Positions 1 through 12,479 of a stretch of DNA of 64,000 bases are shown piece after piece; within the stretch, counting starts at the first letter, position 1; each line of letters opens with the position of its first letter. The DNA comes from Osmia lignaria lignaria. Taxonomy: Eukaryota > Arthropoda > Insecta > Hymenoptera > Megachilidae. Below the pieces are notes generated by a model. It ran no database searches, was not told the DNA's origin, and was given only the letters and a program-made list of their open reading frames with translations. The position numbers were made by a program, and so were the translations under genes. The stretch covers positions 9,684,256-9,748,255 of the forward strand of contig NC_135041.1 in NCBI RefSeq assembly GCF_051020975.1, read 5' to 3'.

Positions 1-9
1 GATTCTCGA

Positions 10-17
10 TGACGTCA
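10..17. promoter_or_regulatory. CRE-like palindrome TGACGTCA
   Basis: This is a perfect eight-base cAMP-response-element palindrome, the site known for CREB/ATF bZIP factors. No promoter or exon is visible nearby, and one such octamer is expected about once per 64 kb by chance, so function is unproven. Confidence 0.15.
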
Positions 18-2640
18 GCTTGCGTAGCGTTTCGAAAACTGTAGACAGAAAACAATCCGGCTTTATTTCAGCGTTTCGCGCGGCTTTTGATTATCGCTTG
101 GGCATCGGTGGCTATTGGGCGGGCGTAAATCATCGCGGCAATTGTATAGCTGCGGTCGAAAGCAAAAGCCTGCCTATCGATAGCCAGTTCCCATGTTCGT
201 GGATACATATCCCCTGGTACAAGTTCCGCATAGGATTCGGCACGGTTTCTCTACGCCAATAGACTCTGTCATGTTCGCGATTATGCGAGTTGGACACCAT
301 CTGGCGCCACCTTGCCCTTCTATATTACTCGACCGGAGATTATGTTGGATTATGTTCAGCAGGTGGCAATGTGATTGAACCCGAGGAATGTCCCTGACTT
401 GGGTTAGGGAGAAAAATGACCTTGCTAAAGAACGCTCGGAACAGGGGTTCTTTTCTTTTTGAAAATAAAAGTAAATTGAGATATCCTTGGAACAAGATTT
501 CCTTCCTCGTCCTTTCGTTCTTATATTCTCTCACTTTGCTTTTATACAGAACAACGTTATTACATAGGCGGTCGGTTTACAACCTTGCATCGTGTATCGC
601 GGAAAGCCTTTTGTTTCATTTGACGTTTGTTGGATAAAATATTCGTTTCACTGAGCTGTGCGGCTATAATTGAGGTCCATTGTTAGAACCCTTTGCAGGT
701 GAAATTAACAAACATGAAAGCCTGAAGTTTTCATTATTATGAAAAATAAAATTGGAGAATGGTGATGTATATTCGGTACGTACGGTGCGTATGAAATTAT
801 TCCCCGAATTTCATAACTATAGAAATCCGAAAAATGAAGATCCTTTGTTACAAGGAAACAAACAGAAAAATTCTTATTGCCGGGGGGTGCCCTTTTACGT
901 TATCAAACGCGAACACCGATCTTCTTTCGTTATCGGGTCAAGTCGGTGGTAGTTGAAAAGGGGATTGCCACGGTATTCTCGCCATCTTTGGCTGGTGGAA
1001 ATCGAACAGACGTGAAACCGTATGGGTGGACTTTTATGGCGGCTTGTAACGCGACGCTGGCCAGAGTAATTCGGTACCGCAGACCAGCTCGATAAGGCAA
1101 TTAAGCGGGAAACAATTGTAGAACCTCTGCTGGGATTATACGGCCGTATTTCCAGCGGCCTCTAATGAACCGAGCGTGCATAAGTGTTTCCCAGCGTGGC
1201 GGTCGAACACGCCCACGTAAACGCAGCCCAGGTGTTTTAGGCTCGAGGAGCGTTGACCGCAAGCTTCATGATCCATATGCACACGGATCGCGATCTATGA
1301 ACAATCTGGGCCGGCACATAGCAGACTCCAACCCCTCCGCGACCACCCTATTGGTATTAGCCAGATGAGATCGCGGGATTACGTGGAAGACTAGATTGCC
1401 TGTATGTTCGATTATACCAAGAATCTTTTCGTTTAACTTGCCACGTTTTAAAGCTCAAAGCTATGCTTTAGAAATTCTTTAATTAATTTATATTTAACGT
1501 ATACGCGTTAAATATTAATTGAATCGCGAATGATGAACATAGCGATGAAATGAAACAGAGTGAGAGGTAGATAGAGACCGAGAGGAAGTAGCAAGCGGAA
1601 TCGCCAAGTGGTGTGCATGTGTCTGACTGTTGCACGCGATGCATCGAACCAGCACCCGCAAGCATCTTATCGTCGCAACGTATTCACACACAGCTGGCTG
1701 TGAAGCGAGTCGAAGAGGACGGGAGAATTGCTGAGCGGAGGTTATACTCGCGACGTAATAGACGTAATGGTTTAACGCAACGGGGTCGGCACGGTGAATT
1801 CCTGGGAATCTCTATGGTAGATTCATGATCGCCGCCCGCAAATGCCTGCTGTTAGTTTCACCTTTATCGTTTTCCGAGAAATGGAAATCAATTTCGTGCT
1901 CGTATGTTTGTAAAATGGTCTGCTTTCGTTCAAAGGCTTTTGTTCCCTTGCTTGCGGGGGTGGTTCGTTTTTAAATCTATAAGAGATGAAATATCGTTTT
2001 GAATAATATTCTTACAGAATGTAGGATAGTAATAATTTTATAGAGCCAATAGCAGTAGTGATTTCAGCGCAAGAAATTAATCGACGGGGTAATGATAATA
2101 TAAAATTAATAACCAAGAATAAAGAAGACATTTAATCGTGAAACCCCTTAATACGCGCCGAAGGCAGGACGTACATTTGCACGAGACGTATAATAGGCGA
2201 TCATTATTTCGTAAATTGCAACCACCACGAGGGAACGGTGGAAATTATGAAAGACATTCCAAAAAGTTCCGATCCTTGTAGCTTCTGCCGAGCGCGTACT
2301 GGAATTTCCTCGCGCCAACTTATTTACCACGTTCCATCGAGCTTCTTAATTGGTCGTTGCTGGATAACTCGCGTTTCCTTTGCGGGCCACGCATTCTATC
2401 CCTGTAATCACGCCAAGGAATACGTGCTCGCGAGATCGTTTGCCAAGAAAAAGAAAAAAAAGTTTCACTAGATCTTGCACGCAGAACTCGCTACTCTAGT
2501 CGAATCCAAAAACGAATCACGTTTCGCAGTTGCACATATGATAAATGTTGCTAGAATTGTAAGCAACTAGTACCGGTGTTAAGCCGGTGAATTGACAAAT
2601 GATAAGGAGTGAACTTTAAAACGATACAGCGTTACCTCGT
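18..2640. other. Noncoding stretch, nothing gene-like
   Basis: Several short stop-free runs occur on both strands, but none exceeds about 75 codons and none has a recognisable motif. No strong pair of splice sites was found. The only structure noted is the short hairpin at 1490-1515. It reads as intron or intergenic DNA. Confidence 0.6.
1490..1515. repeat. Short perfect inverted repeat
   Basis: The arms ATATTTAACG and CGTTAAATAT are perfectly complementary over 10 bp and flank a 6-base spacer. The surroundings are AT-rich. It could be a DNA cruciform, a dimeric protein-binding site or chance. Confidence 0.4.
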
Positions 2641-2641
2641 C

Positions 2642-2663
2642 TTTTTTTTTTTTTTTTTTTTTT
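2642..2663 (-). repeat. T22 homopolymer (A22 on minus strand)
   Basis: This is a run of 22 T. Read on the minus strand it is AATAAA merging into a long A run, about 95 nt downstream of the stop of the 164-codon minus-strand ORF. It could be the oligo-A end of a retroposed copy or simply a mononucleotide repeat. No target-site duplication was found, so retroposition is not shown. Confidence 0.7.
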
Positions 2664-2757
2664 ATTCCAAAGAGATTTCATTGAAATATTTGATCTAGTG
2701 CCCCCGGATATTTGATCCCGGATTTGACGTGAAGCATTAAACGATAAAAGGCCGATT

Positions 2758-3252
2758 TCACGAGTCGAACAACCGATAGTCGACGCTAATTACCTGGCTG
2801 TCGTTTCGATCGATAACCGTGTACCTGTTCGACACGGACACCCAGCTCGATGATTCTTCGATACGTCGATTCCACCAGCTCCTACGCCGTGTACGTGGGA
2901 CGCACAATAGACATTTCATTCCGAAGCACCGGCCAAAGACAATGCGATAGATCTTCGTTGCCAGCTCACAGCCGAGATTGTCATGCGCATCGTTGGATCC
3001 GCGCTTCTCACGGCCGAGTGAGATTGATGACGCGTAATCGATTGGCATACATCTCCCTCGACAATTGCGACACATTCGAGTGACGCTGACCTCGGTGACC
3101 CCGTGACAATGATTCGAATCAACGGGAAAAGAAGGAAGTTGGCATAGATCGTATTTTCCTGATCCCTTTCCCATTCGAAAATACACACCGTGTCGAAACG
3201 CGATCCTAACGTGAAATTGTGTAAAAATTAGTTGTGCCAACGGGGGATGCAT
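2758..3252 (-). CDS. Hypothetical 164-aa ORF, unrecognised
   Basis: This is one of the longest ATG-initiated open frames in the window (164 codons, stop TGA). The ATG has A at -3, and an in-frame TGA lies two codons upstream. The product would be basic and Cys-rich, with clusters C-x2-C-x3-C near residues 61-68 and C-x4-C-x2-C near 110-117, but it matches no family I know. It begins 71 nt inside a possible second exon that follows a strong 3' splice site at 3324, and an A22 tract lies about 95 nt past its stop. Arg and Ser are frequent, as in random translation of GC-balanced DNA, and open frames overlap it on both strands. By my estimate, about one ATG-ORF of this length is expected in 64 kb by chance. 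It may be a small gene, a spliced noncoding transcript or chance. Confidence 0.2.
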   Translation of the reverse strand: MHPPLAQLIFTQFHVRIAFRHGVYFRMGKGSGKYDLCQLPSFPVDSNHCHGVTEVSVTRMCRNCRGRCMPIDYASSISLGREKRGSNDAHDNLGCELATKIYRIVFGRCFGMKCLLCVPRTRRRSWWNRRIEESSSWVSVSNRYTVIDRNDSQVISVDYRLFDS

Positions 3253-3323
3253 TATTCATCCAGACTTATCGCATATTCAACAAGGAATACCTATTCCGAA
3301 TTAATAATGGATGACTCCGTGAA

Positions 3324-3575
3324 CTGTGAAAAATGAAGTAGGGGGTGAAACATTAATATTAACCAATTAAGTGGCTATTAATGTGAAAATATTTACACTT
3401 TGTTAGAATCTTTTACAACCCCAGCTCTGATATACCAGTTAAGAAAACACCTTAAAATCATCCCCAACTAATGAACCCCTTTTTTTACCAAATGAAACTT
3501 CTATACCTTACAATTCTCTCACATATACATAGAACTGTAAGTAATTCATCAACCAATAACGACGTGAAAACTTAC
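3324..3575 (-). other. Candidate 252-nt intron
   Basis: On the minus strand, CGAAG|GTAAGTTTTC at 3576/3575 is a near-consensus 5' splice site. CTACTTCATTTTTCACAG ending at 3324 is a strong 3' splice site with a pyrimidine tract and an upstream TTAAT-type branch sequence. The spacing of 252 nt is ordinary for an insect intron. The upstream exon (3777-3576) is open from an ATG for 67 codons, but after joining the frame stops seven codons into exon 2. The long ORF of exon 2 would therefore be a second, downstream frame. This favours a noncoding or 5'UTR-containing transcript, if it is transcribed at all. Confidence 0.25.
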
Positions 3576-3820
3576 CTTCGAGACTGTGTAATAGTACTCG
3601 AAGTGGCAGCCTACCTGCTGGTTGGCGAGAGGGTGGTTTGTCGATAGGGAGTGCACGTGGTCGATGGGTAAATGCAAGCAACCGGGCTGGCTCAGGCACG
3701 CGAATTAACTCGGTAACGCGAGTTTTCGTGACTCGTAACGTTTGAAGAGTTATGAAAACGGCCGTAGCGAATTCCATGGGTCACGATATCGTTCGAATGG
3801 TACGTGGAGCCGAAGAGCAG

Positions 3821-3847
3821 AGGCGAGGCGAGGCGAGGCAAGGCGAG
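3821..3847. repeat. (AGGCG)n short tandem repeat
   Basis: Five copies of a 5-bp AGGCG unit occur in tandem, the fourth ending in A. This is an ordinary microsatellite. Confidence 0.8.
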
Positions 3848-6587
3848 TTCGATGCGGTCTCATGGGCGCTGTAAGCATCAAACGTCCTAATGAAATTAAG
3901 CAGGCCCCTTTGCTGCCGACTGTTCGTGCGCGAACGCTTAATATCGTTTCCTTGCCTCGATCCACCTGGACGACTGCTTTCTTTCTTGAAACAACGTTAA
4001 GAATTGGACGATCGGAATCGGTGGAGAGAGATTCTCAAAGAAGGTTCTTTTATCGAAAAGTGCTTTTGGCTATTCCCTTCATTGCCGAACTCTTTCTCTG
4101 AAGCTAATGGCTCGAAACGGTTATTACCCATTTGCTTTTTGTGGTCGTTAAACGTCGAGCGATGCCAACGACGCGTGAAGCTAATTAGTACAACTCGACA
4201 ATCGAAACGAAGATTCAATTTGAAGAGCAGATCTTTCGAAAATTTTGAACGCTAACGATGGATGAAATTAATTAATGTTGCTCGGTAATCGAAGAAACGA
4301 TTACATTTCAAAGTGTCCGATATTCGTTCAATATTCAAGTACCATTATTTCCATGACAAGGTTTACTGAGTGAATCTAGAAGGGATCAGAAATGGAGCCT
4401 TATCTATCGAACCTGTACTTTAGGTATTCAGTGTTGGGACAAAGGATCTTGCGGAAGGTATCCCTCGCGTTCACCTCCAGACGTCTTCTCGGCAAATCAA
4501 TTTCTAACCATCGATTCCCTACATTGCTGATCCCTTACCCCAATATTGAATGTCTAAGGAATTGTCAAGCAACCTATAGAGTTAGCTGAGAGTTCTAAAA
4601 GAAAATATACAAGGTACGAGGGCGTTGCCAACCGGTGCATTTAAGTACCATTTCTCGCAAAAAAGCTAAATACTTCACTTTCTGAATCTTTTGTTCCTGC
4701 TCCATAAAACACCGATACGCTTTTACCCTAAACCCCATAACCAAATGGCGACTCGTGGAAGCGAGCATCGATGGAGAGTCATTGACAGCAAGTGTAGGAA
4801 ACATTCGAACAAACCAGCAATGAATTCTTTTCTCTGAAACCGCGTTACTTTACGACGAAAGCCACGAAAACGCTGGACGAGCCTGGTCTTTTGTATCGAC
4901 CTACTTGGCCATTTTCAAGTACAATTTGTACGCGAATCGATGTAAATAAGGGCAGGGTAACAATGAGTGCAGCTGGAACTGAAAAGGATTGGTCCCGCGG
5001 TGGTAAACTTGAATGCCTCGGTTAAATGCTGGGGAATAATGTACGTTCGCTTCCTCTTTACCTTTTTCTTAACTGTTTCTTTTCAGAAGGGGAATTTGTG
5101 ATCAAAAATAAAACTCAGAAAAAACAAATCAAAAATCAGTTGCTCAATCATAATCATTTCAAAATCGACCAATCAATTGATTATATAATTTTGTATAATC
5201 AAAATCTTAGAATACTTTGATGACAAATCATAGCCTGGAATCGTAAGAATGGCGAACTGTTTGCACGGCGGCACGCAAAGTCAGAGAAGGCCGTCTAATA
5301 AATCGTTTCACACGTCGCCAACCGCTATCAATCGTCTAACGGGACGAAGGGGGTACCCTTCATCGATGTATCGAAGGTTAACGGTAATCAATGAGTCGGT
5401 TGGCTGTCCTCCTTAATTCCGAAGGTCAAGTGTCATCGTGCCGAGCCGACGTGAACCTCGCTCATTCAACACTTCTTTCTTTCCACTTGCAAAATTTGTA
5501 TTGCATAACGATATGATACATCAATCGCGTAATAAAAGTCGTGAAAATAATTCCACATAAAATAGATTACTTCGATCACGACATCAATATCCGCGGTTGT
5601 TCCTGTGGGTGCGGTCGCAGGAAGCGGAGACGACGAGGAAGTCGTCGATACGCGTCGCGTCTCAATTACGCGGTCCGTTTCGTCTCGATTCTGCTCGCAG
5701 ATTCACGTGCAGATCGTTCCAAGCGATCGGATCCCGACGATTATTTACTGTCCCGCAATTTTTCTTCATTAAGAACGATAAGAACCGCTGACCGAACTCG
5801 ATCTCGTTTGCATTATCGACTTCCGCCGCGTGACTGGCCGACATCGAACCTCCTCTCCTCTCGATCAATTACGACACTCGTATCCTGTGGGAAGAAGAAC
5901 TGGATATCGGTATATTTCTTGCCTCGTTCGGCAACCGACGATCGCTTCGAATTTATTCAGTTAATAGCGCAATTGCATTCGGGGGTAGTTTTTATAATCA
6001 CCAATCATCGGTTTTAAAAAACACTTGGCAAAATATGAACGTGTCTTCAGGACGCTTTTAATCGTTCGCGAGGACCACGCCACGTGGTCCGTTTAATTGG
6101 TGGATGATAAAAGCCTGAGTGGTGACCCCGATTTTCGGAATTTCGAACTGACAAGCCGTCGCCTCTCATCCGACGGGCCAGCAGTTTTATCGTCCGCTAC
6201 CTAAGCACATCCCCCCTGACATTTTGGTTAATTAACAACCACTCGAAACGCGGTTCAACGTGAAATATCTCTGATAGAATGGTCGAACCTTTGTGATACG
6301 ATTGCGATCTCCATCACAGTGTTTTATAGGCGAAGCCCGGCACGAGAAATCGGACAACGACCGCTAATTATTGGCGAATATCTACCCCTTCGAAGCTTGC
6401 TATCGGAAAACGGAACTCGACGCGAGCTTAAAATACTCTAGATATTTCCTCACGTACGATCCGCGAGTAAATATAAGAGAATATTTGATAAACCATTCGA
6501 CGTCCCCCGCTTTCTCGCTGATAAAAATATTTTCGACTTGGGATGTGCGTTTTAGTTGAGAGGGATCTTGAGACGACGATGGCTCGC

Positions 6588-6632
6588 GTTTAATTAAATC
6601 GTTTTAATTAATTCGTCGTTTAATTAAAAACG
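6588..6632. promoter_or_regulatory. Cluster of three TTTAATTAA sites
   Basis: Three copies of TTTAATTAA fall within 45 bp, and the outer two sit in an imperfect inverted repeat bounded by GCGTTT and AAACGC. TAATTA is the known core of Antennapedia-class and paired-class homeodomain sites, and a close cluster is typical of insect enhancers. AT-rich DNA also yields such motifs by chance, so this is a candidate only. Confidence 0.25.
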
Positions 6633-9600
6633 CATCGCGGTTTGCACTGGTTACCGACGGAATTGTACGTTACGGAGACACGAAAGCTCGTTAAATAAGC
6701 GTTCTCGGTCGATGGTACGCGTTGGGTGAAAATTCTACGCCCCGTGAGGTGTACTCGATGCGAAATCTTACTGTATTAATAAAAATTTATATTATGAAAG
6801 CGTTACGAGTCGGTGTGCAAAATACGATGGTTCGAATAACTGAACGTAAGCTAAACAATTTATGGTTGCGAGGGTTTGATGGAATTAAAAATGTTCAAAA
6901 TCAAACTGAAAGAAATTATGACACCAAATGAAACACCCCGTGTACGAAGCAACCAATCGGTGTGGAACACAATTATATTAAAGCTTGAAAACCTGAAATT
7001 ACACGTATGAAAAACTCGGCGCCCTGGTGCAAATTAAAACACGCGATTATTTCAATTTCTAGATTAAATGAAATTTTATTTCCGCGTGTACAGAATCACG
7101 TGGCTTATGTGTGCTTAGGATATTTTCCCTGACCAATGGAAAAACGCGTAAATACGAAATGTAAAATTTCGCTCAACGATATAACATTAATATTTCCGAA
7201 AACGAAAATACTTGGCTGTTTATATTCTCTTGTAAACCGTAAATCTCTAGCAAATATTAACATTCATCTGGTTAAAATGTTACGTTTAAATTCTGAAACT
7301 GTGTTATCAAATTTAAGAGCCACGATTTTCCTGTGATTACATTTACTATGCTGACGAATTTCATTTTCTTGTCCTCGTAATTTATGAATTATCAAAGGTT
7401 AAAGAAATTCCTCGAAGTGTCGGATTGAAACTTTTATCTAATGCAAAATATTCAAAGTAATTGCAATGATTGTAGATGGTATCGTCGAGACAGGGGCCTA
7501 AATGCGCGCACGAAATTACAAAGGAATTCATGGCGGCACCATGGGAAAGGTAGGCTCCCGCAAAATTGCCCTATAATTTCTGTCCTTTCCAACGGGCCTT
7601 CGCGAAGAAACGCAATCAGGCATTCCTACGTTTCGCAATCGTACGCGTTTTCTCTTCGTATGCTTGCACTTGCATCTTGGATCACGCCATTTTTCTTTCC
7701 TGACCGAAAACAAGGAACTTCATTAAACTTTGATAACCAGTGTCACGTATCGGTGCTACTATATTTTACCTTACTAAAATAATTTCCTGTTAGATATAAA
7801 AAGAAAAATGTTAATTGTAGGGAGCAATGGAATGGCTCGAAGCTCGTTAATTGAACTGAACTCATACGGATACTTTCCTGCAGCGATTTCAACGCGGCCG
7901 ATTACCCGAGGAAACAGAGTCGCGATTAGACGTAGAACAATATTTCATGCTTTTATTATTTCATCGGTCGGCCGGCTGCTTTTAATTAAAGGTAACCGAC
8001 ACATTGGCCAGTTGAATGCGAAAAGCAGGAAATAGAGATTAACGATCTAACGAACGAATGGAAATACGGGGCCTTGATATGCAGTAAGTTAGACTCATAG
8101 TTTCATGACTACAGTGACTACCTTTTCTAGTAAATTTGGACTTGATACATGTTTGGATATGCCGGGATTACAGTCTTGTTTCTTTTTAATTTGAGCGTAT
8201 CCACTGATGATCATGAATGATCGACATCATAAATTTAATATAAATGAGACATCACCGGATGTTATTTATATTTTATTAATAAGTCGAAGCAATAAACTGT
8301 GCAATGCAATTAAAACACTAAATGATCGTGTCATTAAGATGTTCACTGCTGTGAGTATCACTAATGATTGGAATCATATATTTAATATCCTGGAGTAATT
8401 AAAAAAAGGTGAAAGAATTATTTAAAATATACTATTATCTTTTCTTTGCTCTGCAGCATTTATTTAATTACTCCTTTATATTTCGACTGCAAGTCATTAG
8501 TGTCTGTGCTGCTTAATTACACCGAGTAATTAATTGAAGTATAAACTATAATTTACTAGGATAACGAAACACGAAACTAAATAAAACATTTACCAGATTC
8601 AACCCTTCCAACCCGATTATTTTGTTCGTTATATGAACTTCGACCGATGAAATTAAGCAAAAATTATTCTTCAATCCCCAAAGAACCGGAACCTCAACAT
8701 AAAACCCTGAAGAACCCCCAGGCACGTGTTTCTAAACAGAAGGGGCGTAAAAACGCATTCAACATTCACTCGAATCATCAGGGGTTGCTTTAAAAATTTC
8801 ACAACCGCTGGGGGGAAGACGCATGCTGAAGTAAGGGTGCTTACCCTGGAGCAAAGGGTGACTCAGGGTACACAGAGGCCTGTCACGTGGGGCGACTGAA
8901 GATTTCCGTGCCAGGTGGAAATCTTGAGAAATCGTTGTTTCGGATCGACAACCAGGAGAGAGTGTAAAGCAACGCTACGCTTTCCGCTCCATTTCATCGA
9001 CGCCGGTCGATGGACCGTGTGTAAAAAGCCAGACACGCAGAGATTAAAAGGTGATCCATTCGACTGGCGGGCCTATTGTCCATGGCTATCGAAAGCCTTT
9101 TCGACTATCTCAAGAACCGTTGCGCGGTTTCGAGTTTTTATACGAATGACATCGAGGATCAGCATTTATCTAAAGATATAAAGAATCGAAATTTTCACCA
9201 ATAATTAAGCATAAATTCTGAAATGTATTAATCTACAGATAACAGAACCACTTAGTACCAATGGAACGATAATCACAGATAGTAGAAATATTTACACGAT
9301 CATAGTAAGATCAACGTTCCTCCAAAGCAGTGCTTTCAAACACCACGATCCCGAACACTCGACGATATCGATAAACGTGGCAAGAATCGTCTCTATACTT
9401 CCTTGCAACTGTCAACGTCCATTCCGCAGGATTCACGGACAGTACCAGAAAGACGATCTCCTTTTGTGTCTCGTTCGACGCGGCTAAAGTGGAAAACGTT
9501 GACAGTCGATCGATAGGGAACGTCGATCGTTCGGTTCTATCGCGTGCGGGATCGAGTCCCGAAGGATTAGAAAGCAGAGAAACGCCGGGATGGCAGACGA

Positions 9601-10270
9601 TAACAGTAATAATAAATCGTGGATAGGACAAGTCCCTCGAAGTGGCCGTAATTTCAACGATTTTCACGCTGAATCCTAGCGTGGGGAGGCTCGGTCATCT
9701 CGTTAAGTCGGCGTTAACCACGAATTATTGAGCGGCGTCGTTCGTTAGCGAACCGCTTCGCGTGTCGCCGTGTTAATGGGCATGTCGATAAAAAACTGGG
9801 CTAGTTACGCTGAACGTAAGGTAACGGTTTCACCGTGTCGATATTTAATTTGCCCGGGTACACGCGAAAAGAAAAGTCACTCGCAGGATTTACTGGATCG
9901 CGATTCGAAACTGGATCGTTCGTTTGCATGACGACTGTTCTGACCAGTCGAGCTATTCAGGTCATCAATGGATACTTTCCGCTTAAGCCTGTTATCTGTT
10001 TTAGTCGACTGACTATAGGTTAACCAGTCTGACACGAGTTCTTAGTTACGAAGGAATATTCGAAATTCTAATTAATTCTTTACCGCTAGAGACATAATAA
10101 TAATTTGTCGAATTCCAAACGCCTGATACTTCGTTTAGCGCATGATTGCCTTATCCACCTTAAATAATGTCTATCAGACATCGCAGGTATTAATAAATGG
10201 ATATCGTATGCCATAAAAATTACAATATAGGTAGCCATATCAACACTGTGTAACTCTAATAGCCAACAGG

Positions 10271-10347
10271 GTAAGTATTATTAATTGTCGATCAATTTTC
10301 CATTCCTATTTCTACTGTTCTAATATACCGGCTCTCTATGTATGTAG
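10271..10347 (+). other. Weak candidate 77-nt intron
   Basis: CAGG|GTAAGTATT is a good 5' splice site. A CTAAT branch-like motif and CTCTCTATGTATGTAG at the far end make a plausible small insect intron. The flanking sequence has stops in all frames and no other gene evidence supports it, so it is probably chance. Confidence 0.1.
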
Positions 10348-12449
10348 AAAGCCTAAAAACCGAAGTACACAAATCAATTATCGACTCAATATCAGTCATC
10401 GATAAATTCTCTACTTCAAATTTTACTATTCCGAAACCAAACTTGAAACTACACTTCCATCGTCGCGTTGCCTAACTACTTATCGATCAATTTTCCACTC
10501 CGGTATTAATATTCCAAACTATCAGCTTTGCGAACTGTAATCCATCCAAATAAAGCTTGCGCATCAAACTACTACCGTCCGTAAATTCTAATCATAAACA
10601 GCTAACGGTACCATCGTATCATGATTTTAAAACACGGATCAATAATCAATCGATAGTTACGCGTACCAGCCGCGTGGCTATTTAATTAACAGCTTTTACC
10701 GTCATTTTCGTGTCGACGTCGATCAAAAGGGACGTCGAGTCGAAGAAAGTAAAGAGTGAATGATGGTGGATCGGGTTAATTGCAGGGAAAGCGTTCGACC
10801 GGTTAGCCGACGATTTAATTGATTCGTCGGTGTTGCGGGCCGAATTTATAAGATGGTACGGGGAAGGTTGATGGTTCGGCGAAGGGAGGAACGAACAGGC
10901 GTTCCTCGCACGACACAACTACCTGTATATTTCACTGTCGGTTACGGCACATGACAGGCCACCAGGGCAAATTATTCCGCGGGATTAAGGCGGACGAACG
11001 ACGCGACATGCGAGCGACGCCGTAATTGGATATACTCGGATCGCTTGGGAGCTAATCAGAATTAGTCGCTTTGACTGCGGTAACCGGGACCCACGTACCG
11101 TGACAAATCAGCCTTGCAGACGTGTTTTTGACGAGGTTCCGCTTCCCCGTCGAGACTCGACACTCGGTCTTTGCTTTCTTGCGGCATTCGTTAGCTTAAT
11201 GATTTCCAACCTCCCTATCTTTCATTTTTATTTTTCTCTTACTCTAATATAATGAATCGGAGCAGCAGATTTTAGCGGTTACGTTGATCAATGGACTTCC
11301 TTAGCAAATCGATGCGTCGTTTTTCATCGAGAATCTTAATTAAAATTTTGTTCTAATACTTCCTTGATATTTCCACTTCGATTACCATAGACTATAGACA
11401 GCTCGTTAATTTGTTCGAAATCGATTCGATGGCAGTCGCGTGAAGTTAAGCAGCTCGGCTTTCTGAGATCCTTTAATCTCTCGTCAACGCGATGAAAGAA
11501 GGATAAGAGCACAAAGAGGAAAGAAATCGAATCTACACGGAAATCTTTTTATCGTGGCCGATCATCGAGGTCGTTACGATCGAAAGGAACAACCCATAAA
11601 GTCCATGGATCTAGAGCCTCGCGACCAATCGCAATCGCGATAACAAAGACCACCCCGTGAACGGAGTGATTCAATAACGCTCAATCTGTCGCTCGTTAAT
11701 CGAATTCCCTTTCGAAAGGGCTGGATAAAAGGGCGCGGGTTGACTGGGCTCTCGCTTTAAATGCGATCCCTCGATGGCTTTCTTCCGTTGTCGATTCGCG
11801 ACCAGTCAAAGATCGACGATCAAAAGGTAGCTCGTCGATGCTTCTACATCGGGATCCACGAAACGTCGAAATTAAGCTTACTTCGTACGATGTAAGTTCC
11901 GCTTCCTTCCTTTAAATTTGATTTCCGCTGTCGGTTTGCCTTCCCTTGTATCCGCGGAGGAAAAATCTGTGCCGATGCTCTTTCGAGCAAAACATCAAAC
12001 GAAGAATCTTCTTGAATAGAGAAGCTTCCTGGAAACCAAAGCGAACACGATATACGGTGTAAGTCAGTCGCTGGTGGCTTTCGCTGGTACAAGAAAATGT
12101 CTCCGTGTTTCAGATTCCTTCTATACATTTCACAATATTCTTTTGTATTTTGAGAAAAATTTATTTCCATCTTCTAAACGTTGAAATTAACCAAGATTAG
12201 GTGACTTGGTTTGTATTTTGCAAAGAGTATGACCATAAAAGATCGCGGCTCGCCTTGAAAAGCTTGGGAAATCAAGTTTCTCTCTTGCTCCTGCCTCTTT
12301 CAGACCAATCTTCTTGGCAATCTCTTTCTCTTTTGGACCGTTAATGCATCGTGATTTATCGGTCGATTGTGCGTGGCTCGACGGTCCCTCGTAAACATTA
12401 CTCTGAAAAGGGGACTTTCTTACTCCTCTTCTCTTCCTCTTCCAATCGT

Positions 12450-12479
12450 CCGCGCGAAGTCGTACGACTTCTCGCGCGG
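12450..12479. repeat. 30-bp near-perfect palindrome
   Basis: The centre AAGTCGTACGACTT is a perfect 14-bp palindrome. It is bounded by CCGCGCG on the left and CGCGCGG on the right, with two extra bases on the right side. The whole can fold into a 14-bp hairpin with one two-base bulge. At 30 bases it is too short for a microRNA precursor. It may bind a dimeric protein or extrude as a cruciform. Confidence 0.6.

Larger units (their letters stand above)
3848..12449. other. Noncoding stretch with scattered motifs
   Basis: No ATG-initiated frame with a recognisable product was found. The longest stop-free run (5541-6017, 158 codons) starts at GTG and contains no ATG. Sub-features are the homeodomain-type site cluster at 6588-6632, a small TACCCTG/CAGGGTA inverted pair near 8843-8872, and a short intron-like segment at 10271-10347. 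Strong isolated 3' splice-like tracts, such as CTGTTTCTTTTCAG ending at 5086 (plus), have no partner 5' site. It reads as intron or intergenic DNA. Confidence 0.6.

Noticed and set aside
4620..4640. GTTGCCAACC resembling a mariner end
   Set aside because: The match is only about ten bases, with no inverted partner or transposase frame nearby.
5541..6017. 158-codon plus-strand run with an Arg-rich N-terminus
   Set aside because: It starts at GTG and contains no ATG; composition is that of random translation.
8723..8889. Two CACGTG E-boxes 160 bp apart
   Set aside because: CACGTG occurs across the window at about the chance rate, so the pair is not evidence of an enhancer.
9548..9561. tRNA T-arm-like GGGATCGAGTCCC
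   Set aside because: No matching acceptor, D-arm or anticodon arm could be laid out upstream.
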